In this document: piece after piece, positions 44,734 to 54,099 of the stretch
Position numbering within the stretch: position 1 is the stretch's first letter
Layout of the letters: the number at the start of each line of letters is the position of its first letter
Source: Thermosulfurimonas sp. F29
Lineage (GTDB): Bacteria; Desulfobacterota; Thermodesulfobacteria; Thermodesulfobacteriales; Thermodesulfobacteriaceae
DNA length: 64,000 nt
Reading direction: 5' to 3'
NCBI RefSeq assembly: GCF_019688735.1
Contig: NZ_JAIFYA010000002.1
Span: 186,001-250,000, forward strand
Made by a program: the position numbers and the translations under genes
The notes under the pieces: model-generated
Told to the model about the DNA's origin: nothing
Database searches by the model: none
Seen by the model: only the letters and a program-made list of their open reading frames with translations

Positions 44734-45567
44734 TTAGGATGAGAGGGCGGCGCAGAAGGCCGCCTGCGGAAGGTCCCCTTCGCCGGGGACCCCTGCGGCG
44801 TCGGCCCGGCAGCGTCGGCAAGAGAGGAATTGCGGCATGAAACGCGAAGCCAGCCTGCGGGCCCAGCGAAGTTCCGTCTCCGTGGGCGGTCGCCGATGGC
44901 GGAAATGCGCAAGCGGAATGAGAGGTATGATGTTCATGAGATGAGCTCCAGCCTCCCATACCCGCCGGGCGATTTCGGCCACCTCCACATCGTTTATTCC
45001 CGGAACAAGCACGGTGTTGACCTTGACCCTTAAGCCCGCTTCCGCCGCCGCGGCAATGCCTTCCAACTGCCGGGAAAGGAGAAACTCCGAGGCTTCCCTG
45101 CCGGAGAGCCTTTTTCCCCGGTAGCGCACCCAGAGGTAAACTTTTTCGGCGGTTTCCGGGGTTGCGGCGTTTACCGTGACCGTAAGAAATCGCACTCCCA
45201 GATAAACCAGATCTGCAAGTTTTTCTTTAAGGAGAAGTCCGTTGGTGGAGACGCAGAATTTAAGTTGCGGGAAGCTTTCCCGCACGCGGGATAGGGCCTC
45301 GAAAGTTTCCTCGTTGGCCAGCGGATCCCCGGGACCGGCCACACCTACGACTTCTATACGGGGCTCAAGGGTAAGTACCGTTTCCACATAGGCCGGGGCC
45401 TCTTCCGGGGAAATCACCCTGCGGGAGGCCCCGGGACGATTTTCGCTTACGCAGGCGTAGCGCCGGTCGCAGTAGGCGCACCGGACATTGCATCGCGGAG
45501 CCACCGGAAGGTGAAGCCTTCCCACGAGCCGGTGCGCCTCCTCATCAAAACAGGGATGTCTTATCAT
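44734..45567 (-). CDS. nifB: Nitrogenase cofactor biosynthesis radical SAM protein NifB
   Basis: 277 residues, the short NifB form without the C-terminal NafY-like domain. The radical SAM triad is RCNVRCAYCDR, the start HPCFDEEAH is diagnostic of NifB, and further cluster cysteines are near the C-terminus (LSCRRCRADAAG). It fuses two [4Fe-4S] clusters with a carbide to make NifB-co. Its place between nifI2 and nifD, 16 bp before nifD, is less usual than a separate locus. Confidence 0.92.
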   Translation of the reverse strand: MIRHPCFDEEAHRLVGRLHLPVAPRCNVRCAYCDRRYACVSENRPGASRRVISPEEAPAYVETVLTLEPRIEVVGVAGPGDPLANEETFEALSRVRESFPQLKFCVSTNGLLLKEKLADLVYLGVRFLTVTVNAATPETAEKVYLWVRYRGKRLSGREASEFLLSRQLEGIAAAAEAGLRVKVNTVLVPGINDVEVAEIARRVWEAGAHLMNIIPLIPLAHFRHRRPPTETELRWARRLASRFMPQFLSCRRCRADAAGVPGEGDLPQAAFCAALSS

Positions 45568-45591
45568 CTTGAAACCTCCTTTCGCTGTTCT

Positions 45592-45969
45592 TTAAAAAAG
45601 AGCGGAAAGGCCCGTCTCACCGGTGCGCACTCTCAGGACCTCCTCCACCGGGAGCACGAAGATCTTGCCGTCTCCGTGCTCACCGGTCTGATTTACCCGG
45701 ATGATTCTCTCCACCACCCTGGGGACCATGGCCTCCGGCACCACCACCGAAAGGAGCCTTTTAGGTATAAAGGCGTAAGAGGTGGTCTCGAGCTTCTCGG
45801 CCACCTCAGGGCTTACCCGATAGGCGAGCTCCTTGAGCCTTCCTCCCTGTTTCCCCCGGCCGAGGACCTTAAAGGCCGTAAAGGAGGAAAACCCCATCTC
45901 CTCAAGGGCCCTTTTGGTAGAAAGCATTTTGTTGGGTCTCACGATGGCGATTATTTCCTTAAGGATCAT
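45592..45969 (-). CDS. nifI2: Nitrogenase PII-like regulator NifI2
   Basis: 125 residues, PII fold with the longer T-loop of NifI2 (GRGKQGGRLKELAYRVSPEV...TSYAFIPKRLLSVVV) and GEHGDGKIFVLPVEEV. Together with NifI1 it inhibits the nitrogenase MoFe protein post-translationally when 2-oxoglutarate is low. Located 10 bp after nifI1, the arrangement known from methanogens and sulfate reducers. Confidence 0.92.
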   Translation of the reverse strand: MILKEIIAIVRPNKMLSTKRALEEMGFSSFTAFKVLGRGKQGGRLKELAYRVSPEVAEKLETTSYAFIPKRLLSVVVPEAMVPRVVERIIRVNQTGEHGDGKIFVLPVEEVLRVRTGETGLSALF

Positions 45970-45979
45970 GATTCACCTC

Positions 45980-46297
45980 CTAGAGTTCGGCCTTTCCGGT
46001 GCGGATGGTGTAGGCCTCCTCCACCGGGGAGACAAATATCTTGCCGTCTCCGAAGCGCCCGGTACGGGCGGCCTCTATCACGATGCTGCAGACCCGTTTG
46101 ACCTCCTCGTCCGGCACCACCAGGAGAAGGAGGCTTTTGGGAAGCTCGTCATAAACCACCTCCCCCACGGCAAGACCCCCCTGCTTTCCGCGCCCCACCA
46201 CATCCACCCGGGTGAGCGCGAGGAATCCCTCCCGGGCCAGGGCCTCCACCACCTCTTCCGTCTTTTCCGGCCTTATTACGGCTTTGATCATTTTCAT
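45980..46297 (-). CDS. nifI1: Nitrogenase PII-like regulator NifI1
   Basis: 105 residues, PII family: MIKAVIRPEKTEEVVEALAR, GRGKQGGLAVGEVVYDELPK (T-loop) and ARTGRFGDGKIFVSPVEEAY. It follows nifH by 29 bp and works with NifI2 as a heteromer that binds the MoFe protein. The ATG has GGAGG 6 nt before it. Confidence 0.92.
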   Translation of the reverse strand: MKMIKAVIRPEKTEEVVEALAREGFLALTRVDVVGRGKQGGLAVGEVVYDELPKSLLLLVVPDEEVKRVCSIVIEAARTGRFGDGKIFVSPVEEAYTIRTGKAEL

Positions 46298-46326
46298 GAT
46301 GTCCCTCCTGCAAAGTTTTTGTCCCC

Positions 46327-47190
<864 letters not shown>

Positions 47191-47197
47191 TCAGGGA

Positions 47198-47213
47198 AGC
47201 AAGGAGGGTGCCA
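47198..47213 (-). promoter_or_regulatory. Sigma-54 promoter of nifH operon
   Basis: Minus strand TGGCAC, CCTCC, TTGCT: a perfect match to TGGCAC-N5-TTGCW. Start of transcription near 47186, about 25 bp before the nifH ATG. NifA encoded at 48500 is the expected activator. Confidence 0.88.
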
Positions 47214-47328
47214 CAGACCGAAATCCTCGAATAACGGGATTTTCCGGGCAAAGAGCCTCTTTTGACAAAACTCACCTGGAGCCTTTGGGAGTTTCGTTTG
47301 GAGGTTTTGTAAGTTTTTTTCGCCGGAG

Positions 47329-47344
47329 TGGAACGGTTTTTGCT
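47329..47344 (+). promoter_or_regulatory. Sigma-54 promoter of nifV
   Basis: TGGAAC, GGTTT, TTGCT: one mismatch in the -24 half. The predicted start of transcription (about 47355) is only some 4 bases from the nifV ATG, so the message would be nearly leaderless. It diverges from the nifH promoter across 115 bp. Confidence 0.7.
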
Positions 47345-47358
47345 TTGAATTCCAGGTG

Positions 47359-48465
47359 ATGCGACTCCTGGACACTACCCTGAGAGAGGGAATTCAACGG
47401 TGGGGAGTATATTTCCCTCTCGGGGTAAGAAGGGAGATCGTGAAGCGCCTTGCGGATATCGGGGTGGAGGAGGTCGAACTCGGGGTGGTGGGAGAGGAGA
47501 AGTTGCGGGTTCTGATTCTTGCGGCCCGGAGGGTGTGCCCCAAGGCGCGATTCAGCATCTGGTTGCGATTGCGGAAGGAAGACATAGAGCGGGCCGCGAG
47601 GCTTCCGGAGGTGGGGTTTAACCTGGGGGTGCCGGTCTCCGGGATACAGCTTGAGCGCAGGTTGCGGCTCACCCCGGAGGCCCTCCTTAAAAGAACGGAG
47701 GAGATGGTGGCGCTGGCTGCCTGCTACTCTCCCTGCGTAACCCTTGGGCTTGAGGACGCCTCCCGGGCTGACAGGACCTTTATTTTTCAAATTTGTAGAG
47801 TGGCTATTACGGCCGGGGCCAGACGGATAAGGATCTCGGATACCTTGGGCCTTCTCAATCCCCTGGAGGTGGCGGACCTAATACGGGATCTCAAAAAGAC
47901 CTTCCCCGGAGCCGAGGTGGGGTTTCACGGGCACAACGACTTCGGCCTGGCCACGGCCAACGCCGTCTCGGCCCTTGCCGCCGGAGCGTCCTGGGTGGAT
48001 GTAAGTATTCTGGGGCTTGGCGAGAGGGCCGGCATCGCCTCCCTTGAAGAGGTTATGGCCTATCTCTATTTCCGAAAAGGCCGAAAACATTACCGCATCG
48101 AGCTTCTCCCGAAACTTTCCCATTATGTGGCCTGGCAGGCCGGAGAGATTATTCCGGAATTCAGACCCGTGGTGGGCCGGAAACTTTTTTACTGCGAAAG
48201 CGGCCTCCATGTGGAAGGACTTAAAAAGGCTCCGGAACTCTACGAACCCTTCCCTCCGGAAACCCTCGGGCTTAAGAGGGAACTATCTCTCGGAGCCAAA
48301 AGCGGGCGGGCGGCGCTTGCGGCCCTGCTTGAGGAGTGGAATCTAGATCTTCCCGTAGAAAGAATCGAAACTCTGGTAAGAGAAATCCGCAAACTCTCCT
48401 CCAGACTGGGCCGACCGTTGAGTAAACAGGAGGTGAAGAAACTGATCCGGACTATAATCGTCTAA
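47359..48465 (+). CDS. nifV: Homocitrate synthase NifV-like
   Basis: 368 residues. The DRE-TIM metallolyase start [15 protein letters not shown], the [15 protein letters not shown] metal site (HxH) and [19 protein letters not shown] identify the isopropylmalate/homocitrate synthase family. With nif context it most likely makes the homocitrate of FeMo-co. ATG 47359 follows AGGTG. It is followed after 34 bp by nifA, probably one transcript. Confidence 0.85.
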   Translation: MRLLDTTLREGIQRWGVYFPLGVRREIVKRLADIGVEEVELGVVGEEKLRVLILAARRVCPKARFSIWLRLRKEDIERAARLPEVGFNLGVPVSGIQLERRLRLTPEALLKRTEEMVALAACYSPCVTLGLEDASRADRTFIFQICRVAITAGARRIRISDTLGLLNPLEVADLIRDLKKTFPGAEVGFHGHNDFGLATANAVSALAAGASWVDVSILGLGERAGIASLEEVMAYLYFRKGRKHYRIELLPKLSHYVAWQAGEIIPEFRPVVGRKLFYCESGLHVEGLKKAPELYEPFPPETLGLKRELSLGAKSGRAALAALLEEWNLDLPVERIETLVREIRKLSSRLGRPLSKQEVKKLIRTIIV

Positions 48466-48499
48466 TATTTGTCAGTTTTGCTTTTACGGAAATGTAAAA

Positions 48500-50092
48500 A
48501 TGAAGACACTGGAAGCCCTGAAGCTGGAGGTCCTTTACGCCGCCCACGAGCTTATAGGACAGGCTCTGGAACTTGAGAGGGCTCTGCGCCGGATCCTCCG
48601 GATACTCGGGGAGAAACTGGACATGAAGAGGGCCTCTATTGTGCTCTGGGACGAGGCATCGGAACGGCTCAAGATCAAGGCCTCCTACGGTCTGAGCCCG
48701 GAGGAGGAGGCCCAGGGAATTTACGAGATCGGGGAGGGTGTGACCGGGAGGGTTTTTGTCTCCGGGGAACCCTGTGTGGTCTCGGATGTGAGCCGGGAGC
48801 CGCTCTTTTTGAACCGCACCGGGGCCCGTAGTCTCGCCAAGGAAGTGATCTCCTTTATTGCGGTGCCCATCCGGATCGAAAACGAAATTCTGGGTGTTCT
48901 ATGGGTAGACCGGCTTTTCGGGTATCAGGTGGCCCTGGAGGAGGATGTAAAGTTCCTGGAGGTGATGGCCTTTCTCATCGCTCAATTCATAAAACTCAAA
49001 AAGAAAGTGGAAGCCAGAGAGATCCGTCTCCGGGAGGAAAATCTGGATTTGAGGGATGAGCTGGAAGCCCGTTTCAGTGAATTTATGTATGGTTCCCGCA
49101 GTCCGAGGATGAGGGAGGTCCTAAGTCTGGTCAGACAGGTGGCTCCCACCCGGGCTACGGTGCTGCTTCTCGGGGAGTCCGGAACCGGAAAGACCCTTAC
49201 AGCCAGACTTATCCATGAACTCAGTCCCCGACGAGGGAAACCCTTTGTTAAGGTAAACTGCGCGGCCCTTCCGGAGAATCTCCTTGAGGCCGAGCTCTTT
49301 GGCTACGAGAAGGGGGCCTTTACCGGAGCGGTGGCAAGCAAACCCGGACGCTTTGAAATAGCCGACGGTGGAACGATATTCCTGGACGAGATCGCGGAAT
49401 TGCCCCTGCCGCTTCAGGGCAAACTCCTGCGTTTCATCCAGGACCGGGAATTTGAACGCCTGGGAAGTACCCGGACCCGGCGGGTGGATGTGCGCATCAT
49501 TGCGGCCACCAACCGGGATCTGGAAAAACTCGTTCGGGAGGGAACCTTCCGTGAGGATCTATTTTATCGCCTCAATGTCTTTCCCATCTACATTCCCCCG
49601 CTTCGTGAGCGCCGGGAAGATCTTCCGGGCCTCATCAAGTTTATTCTACGCCGTATAGAGCAAAATTACGGCCGGAGACTCGTCCTTTCCCCCGAGGCCC
49701 TGCGGAGACTTGTAGAATACCCATGGCCGGGGAATGTACGGGAGCTGGAAAATGTGCTGGAGAGACTTTTTATCGTGTGCGAGAGGAACCCCGTGCCCGA
49801 GGAAATGGTTTCCCGGCTTTTAGATCGTGAAGAAAAATCCGGAGAAGATCCCTCTGCGAAGGGGCCTTTTTTTCCTCCCGAAAGGGAACCGTCTCCGGAG
49901 GAGATCCTGGAGACGCTTCGAAGGAACGATTTTATTATAGCCCGCGCGGCCCGGGAGATGGGTCTTTCTTTCCGGCAACTAAGATATCGAATCCGGAAAC
50001 TGGGACTGGAGAAGTACTTTTCCGTTCGGAAGGGAAGACCACCGGCCGGAAAAACGAAAGGGCTATCCCCAAAAGACAAAGGGGGCGGGTAA
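48500..50092 (+). CDS. nifA: Nif-specific sigma-54 activator NifA
   Basis: 530 residues: N-terminal GAF domain (about 20-165, with [18 protein letters not shown]), AAA+ domain (Walker A GESGTGKT, sigma-54 loop [11 protein letters not shown], Walker [11 protein letters not shown]) and a C-terminal helix-turn-helix ([20 protein letters not shown]). Domain order equals NifA. It lacks the Cys-x4-Cys oxygen-sensing linker of rhizobial NifA. It should drive the sigma-54 promoters before nifH, nifV and amt. Confidence 0.88.
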   Translation: MKTLEALKLEVLYAAHELIGQALELERALRRILRILGEKLDMKRASIVLWDEASERLKIKASYGLSPEEEAQGIYEIGEGVTGRVFVSGEPCVVSDVSREPLFLNRTGARSLAKEVISFIAVPIRIENEILGVLWVDRLFGYQVALEEDVKFLEVMAFLIAQFIKLKKKVEAREIRLREENLDLRDELEARFSEFMYGSRSPRMREVLSLVRQVAPTRATVLLLGESGTGKTLTARLIHELSPRRGKPFVKVNCAALPENLLEAELFGYEKGAFTGAVASKPGRFEIADGGTIFLDEIAELPLPLQGKLLRFIQDREFERLGSTRTRRVDVRIIAATNRDLEKLVREGTFREDLFYRLNVFPIYIPPLRERREDLPGLIKFILRRIEQNYGRRLVLSPEALRRLVEYPWPGNVRELENVLERLFIVCERNPVPEEMVSRLLDREEKSGEDPSAKGPFFPPEREPSPEEILETLRRNDFIIARAAREMGLSFRQLRYRIRKLGLEKYFSVRKGRPPAGKTKGLSPKDKGGG

Positions 50093-50102
50093 CCCCGCCC
50101 CC
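50081..50102. terminator. Hairpin between convergent nifA and cytochrome genes
   Basis: A perfect 9-bp GC stem (GGGGGCGGG/CCCGCCCCC) with a 4-nt loop includes the nifA stop codon and lies 9 bp beyond the end of the cytochrome gene. It has the position of a shared terminator. Confidence 0.65.
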
Positions 50103-50110
50103 GGATATTA

Positions 50111-51352
50111 TTACTTCCCGGCCTGCTCGCGCATCTCCTGAGCCATTTCCTTGATCTCGGCCAGGGTCTTTTTCATCTCCGCCCAGCCGTACCAGTGGGA
50201 GTAATCCGGATTCATGTGGAAGGCCCCCTGGAAGGTGCGCATCCGGTATTCCATGAACATCATGTAGAGCTTCTGCTCGATGGGATAGGGCGTTTCGTAA
50301 AAGCGCAGGAGGTCGGGGTAGGGATTGCCGTCCTTGTGTTTGATGATCCCTTCCCGGGCGAGATCGGCTACGATTTCAATGGCCTGGGCCATGAGTTTGT
50401 CCGCGGCCTTGAGCATCATGTCCGCCTGGTGGAGCTGCTCATCCACGAAGTTTACATTGTGACACTGCATACAGATCTTGCGCATCCGGTCGCGCTCGGC
50501 CTGCCATTCCTCCTTGCTGAGCCGGGCCACCTTTCCGGCCTTGACCACCTCCAGCCGCTTGGTGAACTTTCCGTCCGGGGTGAGCACATGGAGGGCCTTA
50601 AGGATGGTCACCCGATAGCCCCACCACTCCTTGTCATCCTCGGGAACCCGCAAACCCAGAAAGCCCCAGGCGGTCATAACCCGGTGGTCTCCGTTGGGCA
50701 TGTGGCAGGTCTGACACCGGGGGCCGCGACGTTCCTCGATGGGACGCCCCAGAAGACGGTCGATGATGTAGGCCGCTCCGTGCTTGGAGGTGGACCACAT
50801 CTCCCACTGCGGATGGTCAAAGCCCATGTGACAGGTCATGCAGGCCTCCGGCTCGCGGGCCTCCTTCACGGAGAAGGCGTGCCGGGTATGGCAATTCTGA
50901 CAGTCCATGGCGTACTTGGGATAATAAGGGTTCTTTTTGGCCTCCCGGGTGGCCCCGAGAGAGTGACAGCCCCCGCATCCCTTGCGGCCCTTGGTCACCG
51001 GACCGGGCTGCATGTGGGTGGTGGGCATGGCCTCCATGGCTATCCAGCCCAGAAAGTGTTTTCCGGACATGTACTGTTTGGCCTGCTTGGGATGGCAACG
51101 CTTGCAGGTCTCAATGGTTGGGAGTTTGGCCTTATCCACATCGTCTGCACTCATGTGGGATTTTCCGTGGCAACTATAGCAAGCAAGGGCCTTGGACATC
51201 TTGGAACGGTGAAAGTCCTTCACGATTCCCGGTGTGACCCTGGCATGACATTCCTCACATTTGGAGGGTCGAGCCTGACTCAGAGAGGGCCAGGCCAGCG
51301 GTAAAACGAATAACATCAACCCAAAAAATCGTAAAAATACCTTTTTTCTCAT
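50111..51352 (-). CDS. Octaheme cytochrome c, hydroxylamine oxidoreductase-like
   Basis: 413 residues with a signal peptide (FLRFFGLMLFVLPLAWPSLS) and eight CxxCH haem sites: CEECH, CYSCH, CKRCH, CGGCH, CQNCH, CMTCH, CQTCH and CMQCH. Haem spacing and the following helical domain (HQADMMLKAADKLMAQAIEI) resemble the Hao family. In bacteria without nitrification such proteins reduce nitrite or hydroxylamine in the periplasm. ATG 51352 has GGAGGGGG upstream; an upstream extension would put the signal peptide inside. An FNR-type palindrome lies in its promoter region. Confidence 0.87.
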   Translation of the reverse strand: MRKKVFLRFFGLMLFVLPLAWPSLSQARPSKCEECHARVTPGIVKDFHRSKMSKALACYSCHGKSHMSADDVDKAKLPTIETCKRCHPKQAKQYMSGKHFLGWIAMEAMPTTHMQPGPVTKGRKGCGGCHSLGATREAKKNPYYPKYAMDCQNCHTRHAFSVKEAREPEACMTCHMGFDHPQWEMWSTSKHGAAYIIDRLLGRPIEERRGPRCQTCHMPNGDHRVMTAWGFLGLRVPEDDKEWWGYRVTILKALHVLTPDGKFTKRLEVVKAGKVARLSKEEWQAERDRMRKICMQCHNVNFVDEQLHQADMMLKAADKLMAQAIEIVADLAREGIIKHKDGNPYPDLLRFYETPYPIEQKLYMMFMEYRMRTFQGAFHMNPDYSHWYGWAEMKKTLAEIKEMAQEMREQAGK

Positions 51353-51409
51353 AAGCCCCCTCCTTTTAAATTTTGATTTTTCCCTTATCATAAAGCCATA
51401 GAATTGCAT

Positions 51410-51423
51410 TTGACTTAAGTCAA
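51410..51423. promoter_or_regulatory. FNR/CRP-family type palindrome between cytochrome gene and scpA
   Basis: TTGACTTAAGTCAA is a perfect 14-bp palindrome of the form TTGAC-N4-GTCAA, as bound by FNR/Dnr/NnrR-like regulators. For the leftward cytochrome gene a TATGAT lies 17 bp downstream, so the site would occupy the -35 region as in class II activation. It ends 3 bp before the scpA ATG, where binding would block scpA expression. Confidence 0.55.
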
Positions 51424-51426
51424 GGG

Positions 51427-52092
51427 ATGGCTGAAGAACTCCCCCGCATATACGACGAACTTTCGGAAAGGATAAAAAGTCGCCCCCTGAGCGTTCTGGA
51501 TCTGGATCTACGGCACCTGACCCACCTTTATCTGGAGGAACTGGACCGACTTCTTCCGGCTCGATTCGAAAAGGCCTCGGAGTACCTCTGGTTTACCTCC
51601 TACCTTCTCTATCTTAAAAGTCGATTGCTTCTGCCCCGGGAAGAAGGCCCTCCGGAGGAGAAGGTCGAGGAAGCTCCTGTTGGGACCTTCGAAGGGAATG
51701 ATGCCCTGGGGGAGGTTCTTCTCTCGCGGGAAATCCTGGGGTGGGATGTTTTTTGTGCCCCTCCTGCCGCTCCGCCGGAGCCGGAGCTCGAGGCCGACCT
51801 CGGAGGCCTGATAGCGGCCATGGCCCGGGTGCTAGAAAGAGAAAACCCTCCCACCGTGGAAATCCGGCGTCTGGAACCTCTCTTCAAAAAGATGGCGGTC
51901 TGGCTCAGAGAAGAGCTTATGGCCAGGAAAAGATTGATCCTCAGCGAATTGTACAGAGAACTTGCGGATCGTTCCGAAAAACTGGCCCTCTTTCTGGTTC
52001 TTCTCGACCTTTCTTTTCGAGAATTCTGCCTTCTCGTGCAGAATGCACCCTGGGGAGAGATAGAAATTCTTCTCCGGGAAAAGGATCTTTAG
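51427..52092 (+). CDS. scpA: Segregation and condensation protein A
   Basis: 221 residues of the kleisin family: SVLDLDLRHLTHLYLEELDR and YLWFTSYLLYLKSRLLLPRE are the conserved N-terminal helices that bind Smc, and the C-terminal winged helix is FLVLLDLSFREFCLLVQNAPWGEIEIL. With ScpB (not in this window) it closes the Smc condensin ring. Standing alone next to respiratory genes is unusual. Confidence 0.85.
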   Translation: MAEELPRIYDELSERIKSRPLSVLDLDLRHLTHLYLEELDRLLPARFEKASEYLWFTSYLLYLKSRLLLPREEGPPEEKVEEAPVGTFEGNDALGEVLLSREILGWDVFCAPPAAPPEPELEADLGGLIAAMARVLERENPPTVEIRRLEPLFKKMAVWLREELMARKRLILSELYRELADRSEKLALFLVLLDLSFREFCLLVQNAPWGEIEILLREKDL

Positions 52093-52133
52093 ATCCGGGG
52101 AGAAAATCCCCGCAAAAAGGGGAAAAATTCCCC
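52083..52133. terminator. Chain of alternative hairpins after scpA
   Basis: GGATC-TTTA-GATCC overlaps the scpA stop. It is followed by alternating runs GGGGA, TCCCC, AGGGG and TCCCC, each separated by A-rich loops, so that successive runs can pair in different combinations. It may terminate scpA transcription. Confidence 0.4.
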
Positions 52134-52163
52134 GCAAGTTTAGGCCACCGAGGAAGGTCAAGG

Positions 52164-52194
52164 TTGACTTTAAAATGACTTTTTGTCTTATATA
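52164..52194 (+). promoter_or_regulatory. Promoter of ferredoxin-nuo operon
   Basis: TTGACT (52164-52169) with TTATAT (52188-52193, 18-bp spacer) or TATATA (52189-52194). Transcription would start within 0-2 bases of the ferredoxin ATG at 52200, and no ribosome site precedes it, so the mRNA is probably leaderless. Confidence 0.6.
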
Positions 52195-52199
52195 GAGCC

Positions 52200-52667
52200 A
52201 TGCCGTACACGGTAGCCCACGATTCCGAAAAATGTGATGGTTGTCTTTCCTGCGTTTCCGCCTGTGCCGAGGCTCACGAGGGGGTGGCCAACTGCTGGGT
52301 GGTCAAGGTCGGGGACAAGTTCGCCTACTTTTCCTGTATGCAGTGTAAGAAGCCGCAGTGTGAGGCGGCCTGTCCCACCGGGGCCATCCGGCGGGAGGAC
52401 GGGGTGGTGCTTCTGGTGCGGGAGATCTGTGTGGGGTGCGTCAATTGCGTTTACGCCTGCCCCTGGGGGTTTCCCCAGTTCAATCCCGCCACCGGAAAGG
52501 TCAACAAGTGTGATCTCTGCAAGGAGAGGGTGGCCGCGGGAGAGAAACCGCACTGTGTGGCGGCCTGTCCCAATCAGGCCCTTGCGGTGAAGGAGGTCAA
52601 GCCGCCGGCCAAGAAGCCGGCCAAGAAACCGGCGGCCAAGAAGGCGGCTTCGGGCAAGGAGGGTTAG
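52200..52667 (+). CDS. Polyferredoxin-type electron transfer subunit (4 x [4Fe-4S]) with Lys/Ala/Pro tail
   Basis: 155 residues with four CxxCxxC-type clusters: CDGCLSCVSAC, CMQCKKPQCEAACP, CVGCVNCVYACP and CDLCKERV...HCVAACP, the pattern of HycB/CooF/DmsB-like subunits. The last 25 residues form a basic tail (KKPAKKPAAKKAA). It is the first gene before nuoA, spaced 1 bp from it, so it may feed electrons into the NuoB/I branch in place of the missing NADH module. The physical link is inference. Confidence 0.82.
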   Translation: MPYTVAHDSEKCDGCLSCVSACAEAHEGVANCWVVKVGDKFAYFSCMQCKKPQCEAACPTGAIRREDGVVLLVREICVGCVNCVYACPWGFPQFNPATGKVNKCDLCKERVAAGEKPHCVAACPNQALAVKEVKPPAKKPAKKPAAKKAASGKEG

Positions 52668-52668
52668 G

Positions 52669-53040
52669 GTGGGGGAGACGGTTCTGGCGGTTAAATATCT
52701 ACCGATTCTGATCCTGGCGGCTCTGGTCTGCGTGATAGGGCTTTCCATGATCATCGTCAACCAGATCCTCGGTCTGCACCGACCCTATCCGGAAAAGAGG
52801 ACCCGGTACGAGTGCGGTCTCCCGCCCTCCGGCGAGCCCAGGCACCCCTTTTCGGTCAAGTTTTACGCTATAGCCATACTTTTCGTGGTCTTCGATGTGG
52901 AGGCGGTGTTTCTCTATCCCTGGGCGGTTTCCTTCGGGAAACTGGGGGCCCTGGCTTATGTGGAAATGGTCGTCTTCATTGTGCTCTTGCTGGTGGCCTA
53001 TGTCTACGCCTGGATCAGGGGGGCTTTTCAATGGGAGTAG
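52669..53040 (+). CDS. nuoA: NADH-quinone oxidoreductase subunit A-like
   Basis: 123 residues with three membrane helices. The conserved [23 protein letters not shown] and [16 protein letters not shown] segments are diagnostic. GTG start at 52669 directly follows the ferredoxin gene. Membrane arm subunit near the quinone site. Its 3' end overlaps nuoB by 10 bp. Confidence 0.95.
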   Translation: MGETVLAVKYLPILILAALVCVIGLSMIIVNQILGLHRPYPEKRTRYECGLPPSGEPRHPFSVKFYAIAILFVVFDVEAVFLYPWAVSFGKLGALAYVEMVVFIVLLLVAYVYAWIRGAFQWE

Positions 53041-53546
53041 AAAAACACACCGTAGAGGTAGCTCCGGATGTACGCCACATTCCCGGCACACCGGCCTTTA
53101 TTACCCCTCTTGACAAGCTCATTAACTGGGCCCGCACGGGATCACTATGGCCCATGACCTTCGGGCTGGCCTGCTGTGCCATCGAAATGATGGCCACCGG
53201 CGCCAGTCATCACGATCTCGATCGTTTCGGGATCATCTTCCGGGCCTCACCCCGGCAGGCCGATGTGCTGATCGTGGCCGGGACGGTGACGAAGAAGATG
53301 GCTCCGGTGGTGCGCCGGGTCTACGATCAGATGCCCGAGCCCCGGTATGTGATCGCGATGGGCAGCTGCGCCTGTTCGGGAGGCGTGTTCCGCACCTATT
53401 CCACGGTGCAGGGCTGTGACGAGTTTCTCCCGGTGGATGTCTACATCCCCGGCTGTCCGCCGCGCCCCGAGGCCCTGATGTACGGGCTTATGAAGTTGCA
53501 GGAAAAGATCCGGCGCGAGGCCGGACGCTGGGGATTCTGGAGATAG
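53031..53546 (+). CDS. nuoB: NADH-quinone oxidoreductase subunit B
   Basis: 171 residues carrying cluster N2: [11 protein letters not shown] (tandem Cys), [11 protein letters not shown] and [11 protein letters not shown]. It hands electrons to quinone at the interface with NuoD. ATG at 53031 lies in the last codons of nuoA. Confidence 0.96.
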   Translation: MGVEKHTVEVAPDVRHIPGTPAFITPLDKLINWARTGSLWPMTFGLACCAIEMMATGASHHDLDRFGIIFRASPRQADVLIVAGTVTKKMAPVVRRVYDQMPEPRYVIAMGSCACSGGVFRTYSTVQGCDEFLPVDVYIPGCPPRPEALMYGLMKLQEKIRREAGRWGFWR

Positions 53547-53549
53547 GCC

Positions 53550-54098
53550 ATGAGCGTGGTGGAAAAGTTAAAAGAGCGCTTCGGTTCCGCGGTGTACGGT
53601 GAAGAGGTCTCGGTAGATCAGACCAGCGTTTATGTGGAGCGGGAGAGGGTGGTGGAGGTGATGCGTTACCTCCACGACGAGCTCGACTTCAAGCATCTGG
53701 CGGATCTGTGCGGGGTGGATTACCTGGGCTGGAAGGGAAAGGGGAAGAGACCGGAGCGTTTTGAGGTGGTCTACAACCTCTATTCCCTTTCCCGTAGGGA
53801 GCTTCTGCGGGTGAAGGTGGCCGTTCCGGAAAACGATCCCCGGGTTCCCTCGGTTACGGGCATCTGGCGGGTGGCCAACTGGTTCGAGCGGGAGTGTTAC
53901 GACATGTTCGGGATTCGGTTTGAGGGGCATCCGGACCTCCGGCGCCTTCTCATGCCGGAGGACTGGTCCGGGCATCCCCTCAGGAAGGACTATCCGCTTG
54001 AGCCCGAGGAGGAGTGGCCCGGATATGAGGAGCTTCGGAGGAAGGCCCGTGAGCTTTCCCGCTACGAGTGGGGAGATCGGCGGGTGAGGGGGGGATAG
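53550..54098 (+). CDS. nuoC: NADH-quinone oxidoreductase subunit C
   Basis: 182 residues. The 30-kDa subunit signature [27 protein letters not shown] and HPLRKDYPL near the C-terminus is clear. Peripheral arm subunit next to NuoD, here as a separate gene and not fused to nuoD. Confidence 0.95.
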   Translation: MSVVEKLKERFGSAVYGEEVSVDQTSVYVERERVVEVMRYLHDELDFKHLADLCGVDYLGWKGKGKRPERFEVVYNLYSLSRRELLRVKVAVPENDPRVPSVTGIWRVANWFERECYDMFGIRFEGHPDLRRLLMPEDWSGHPLRKDYPLEPEEEWPGYEELRRKARELSRYEWGDRRVRGG

Positions 54099-54099
54099 C

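Noticed and set aside
44580-44912. Separate small gene of 110 codons ending at the nifD UGA
   Set aside because: Only its last 45 codons look like protein, and they are the normal NifD N-terminus in the same frame as the rest of nifD. The upstream part overlaps nifB.
47214-47328. NifA upstream activator sites (TGT-N10-ACA) between nifH and nifV
   Set aside because: I found no clear match on either strand. NifA in this lineage may use another site.
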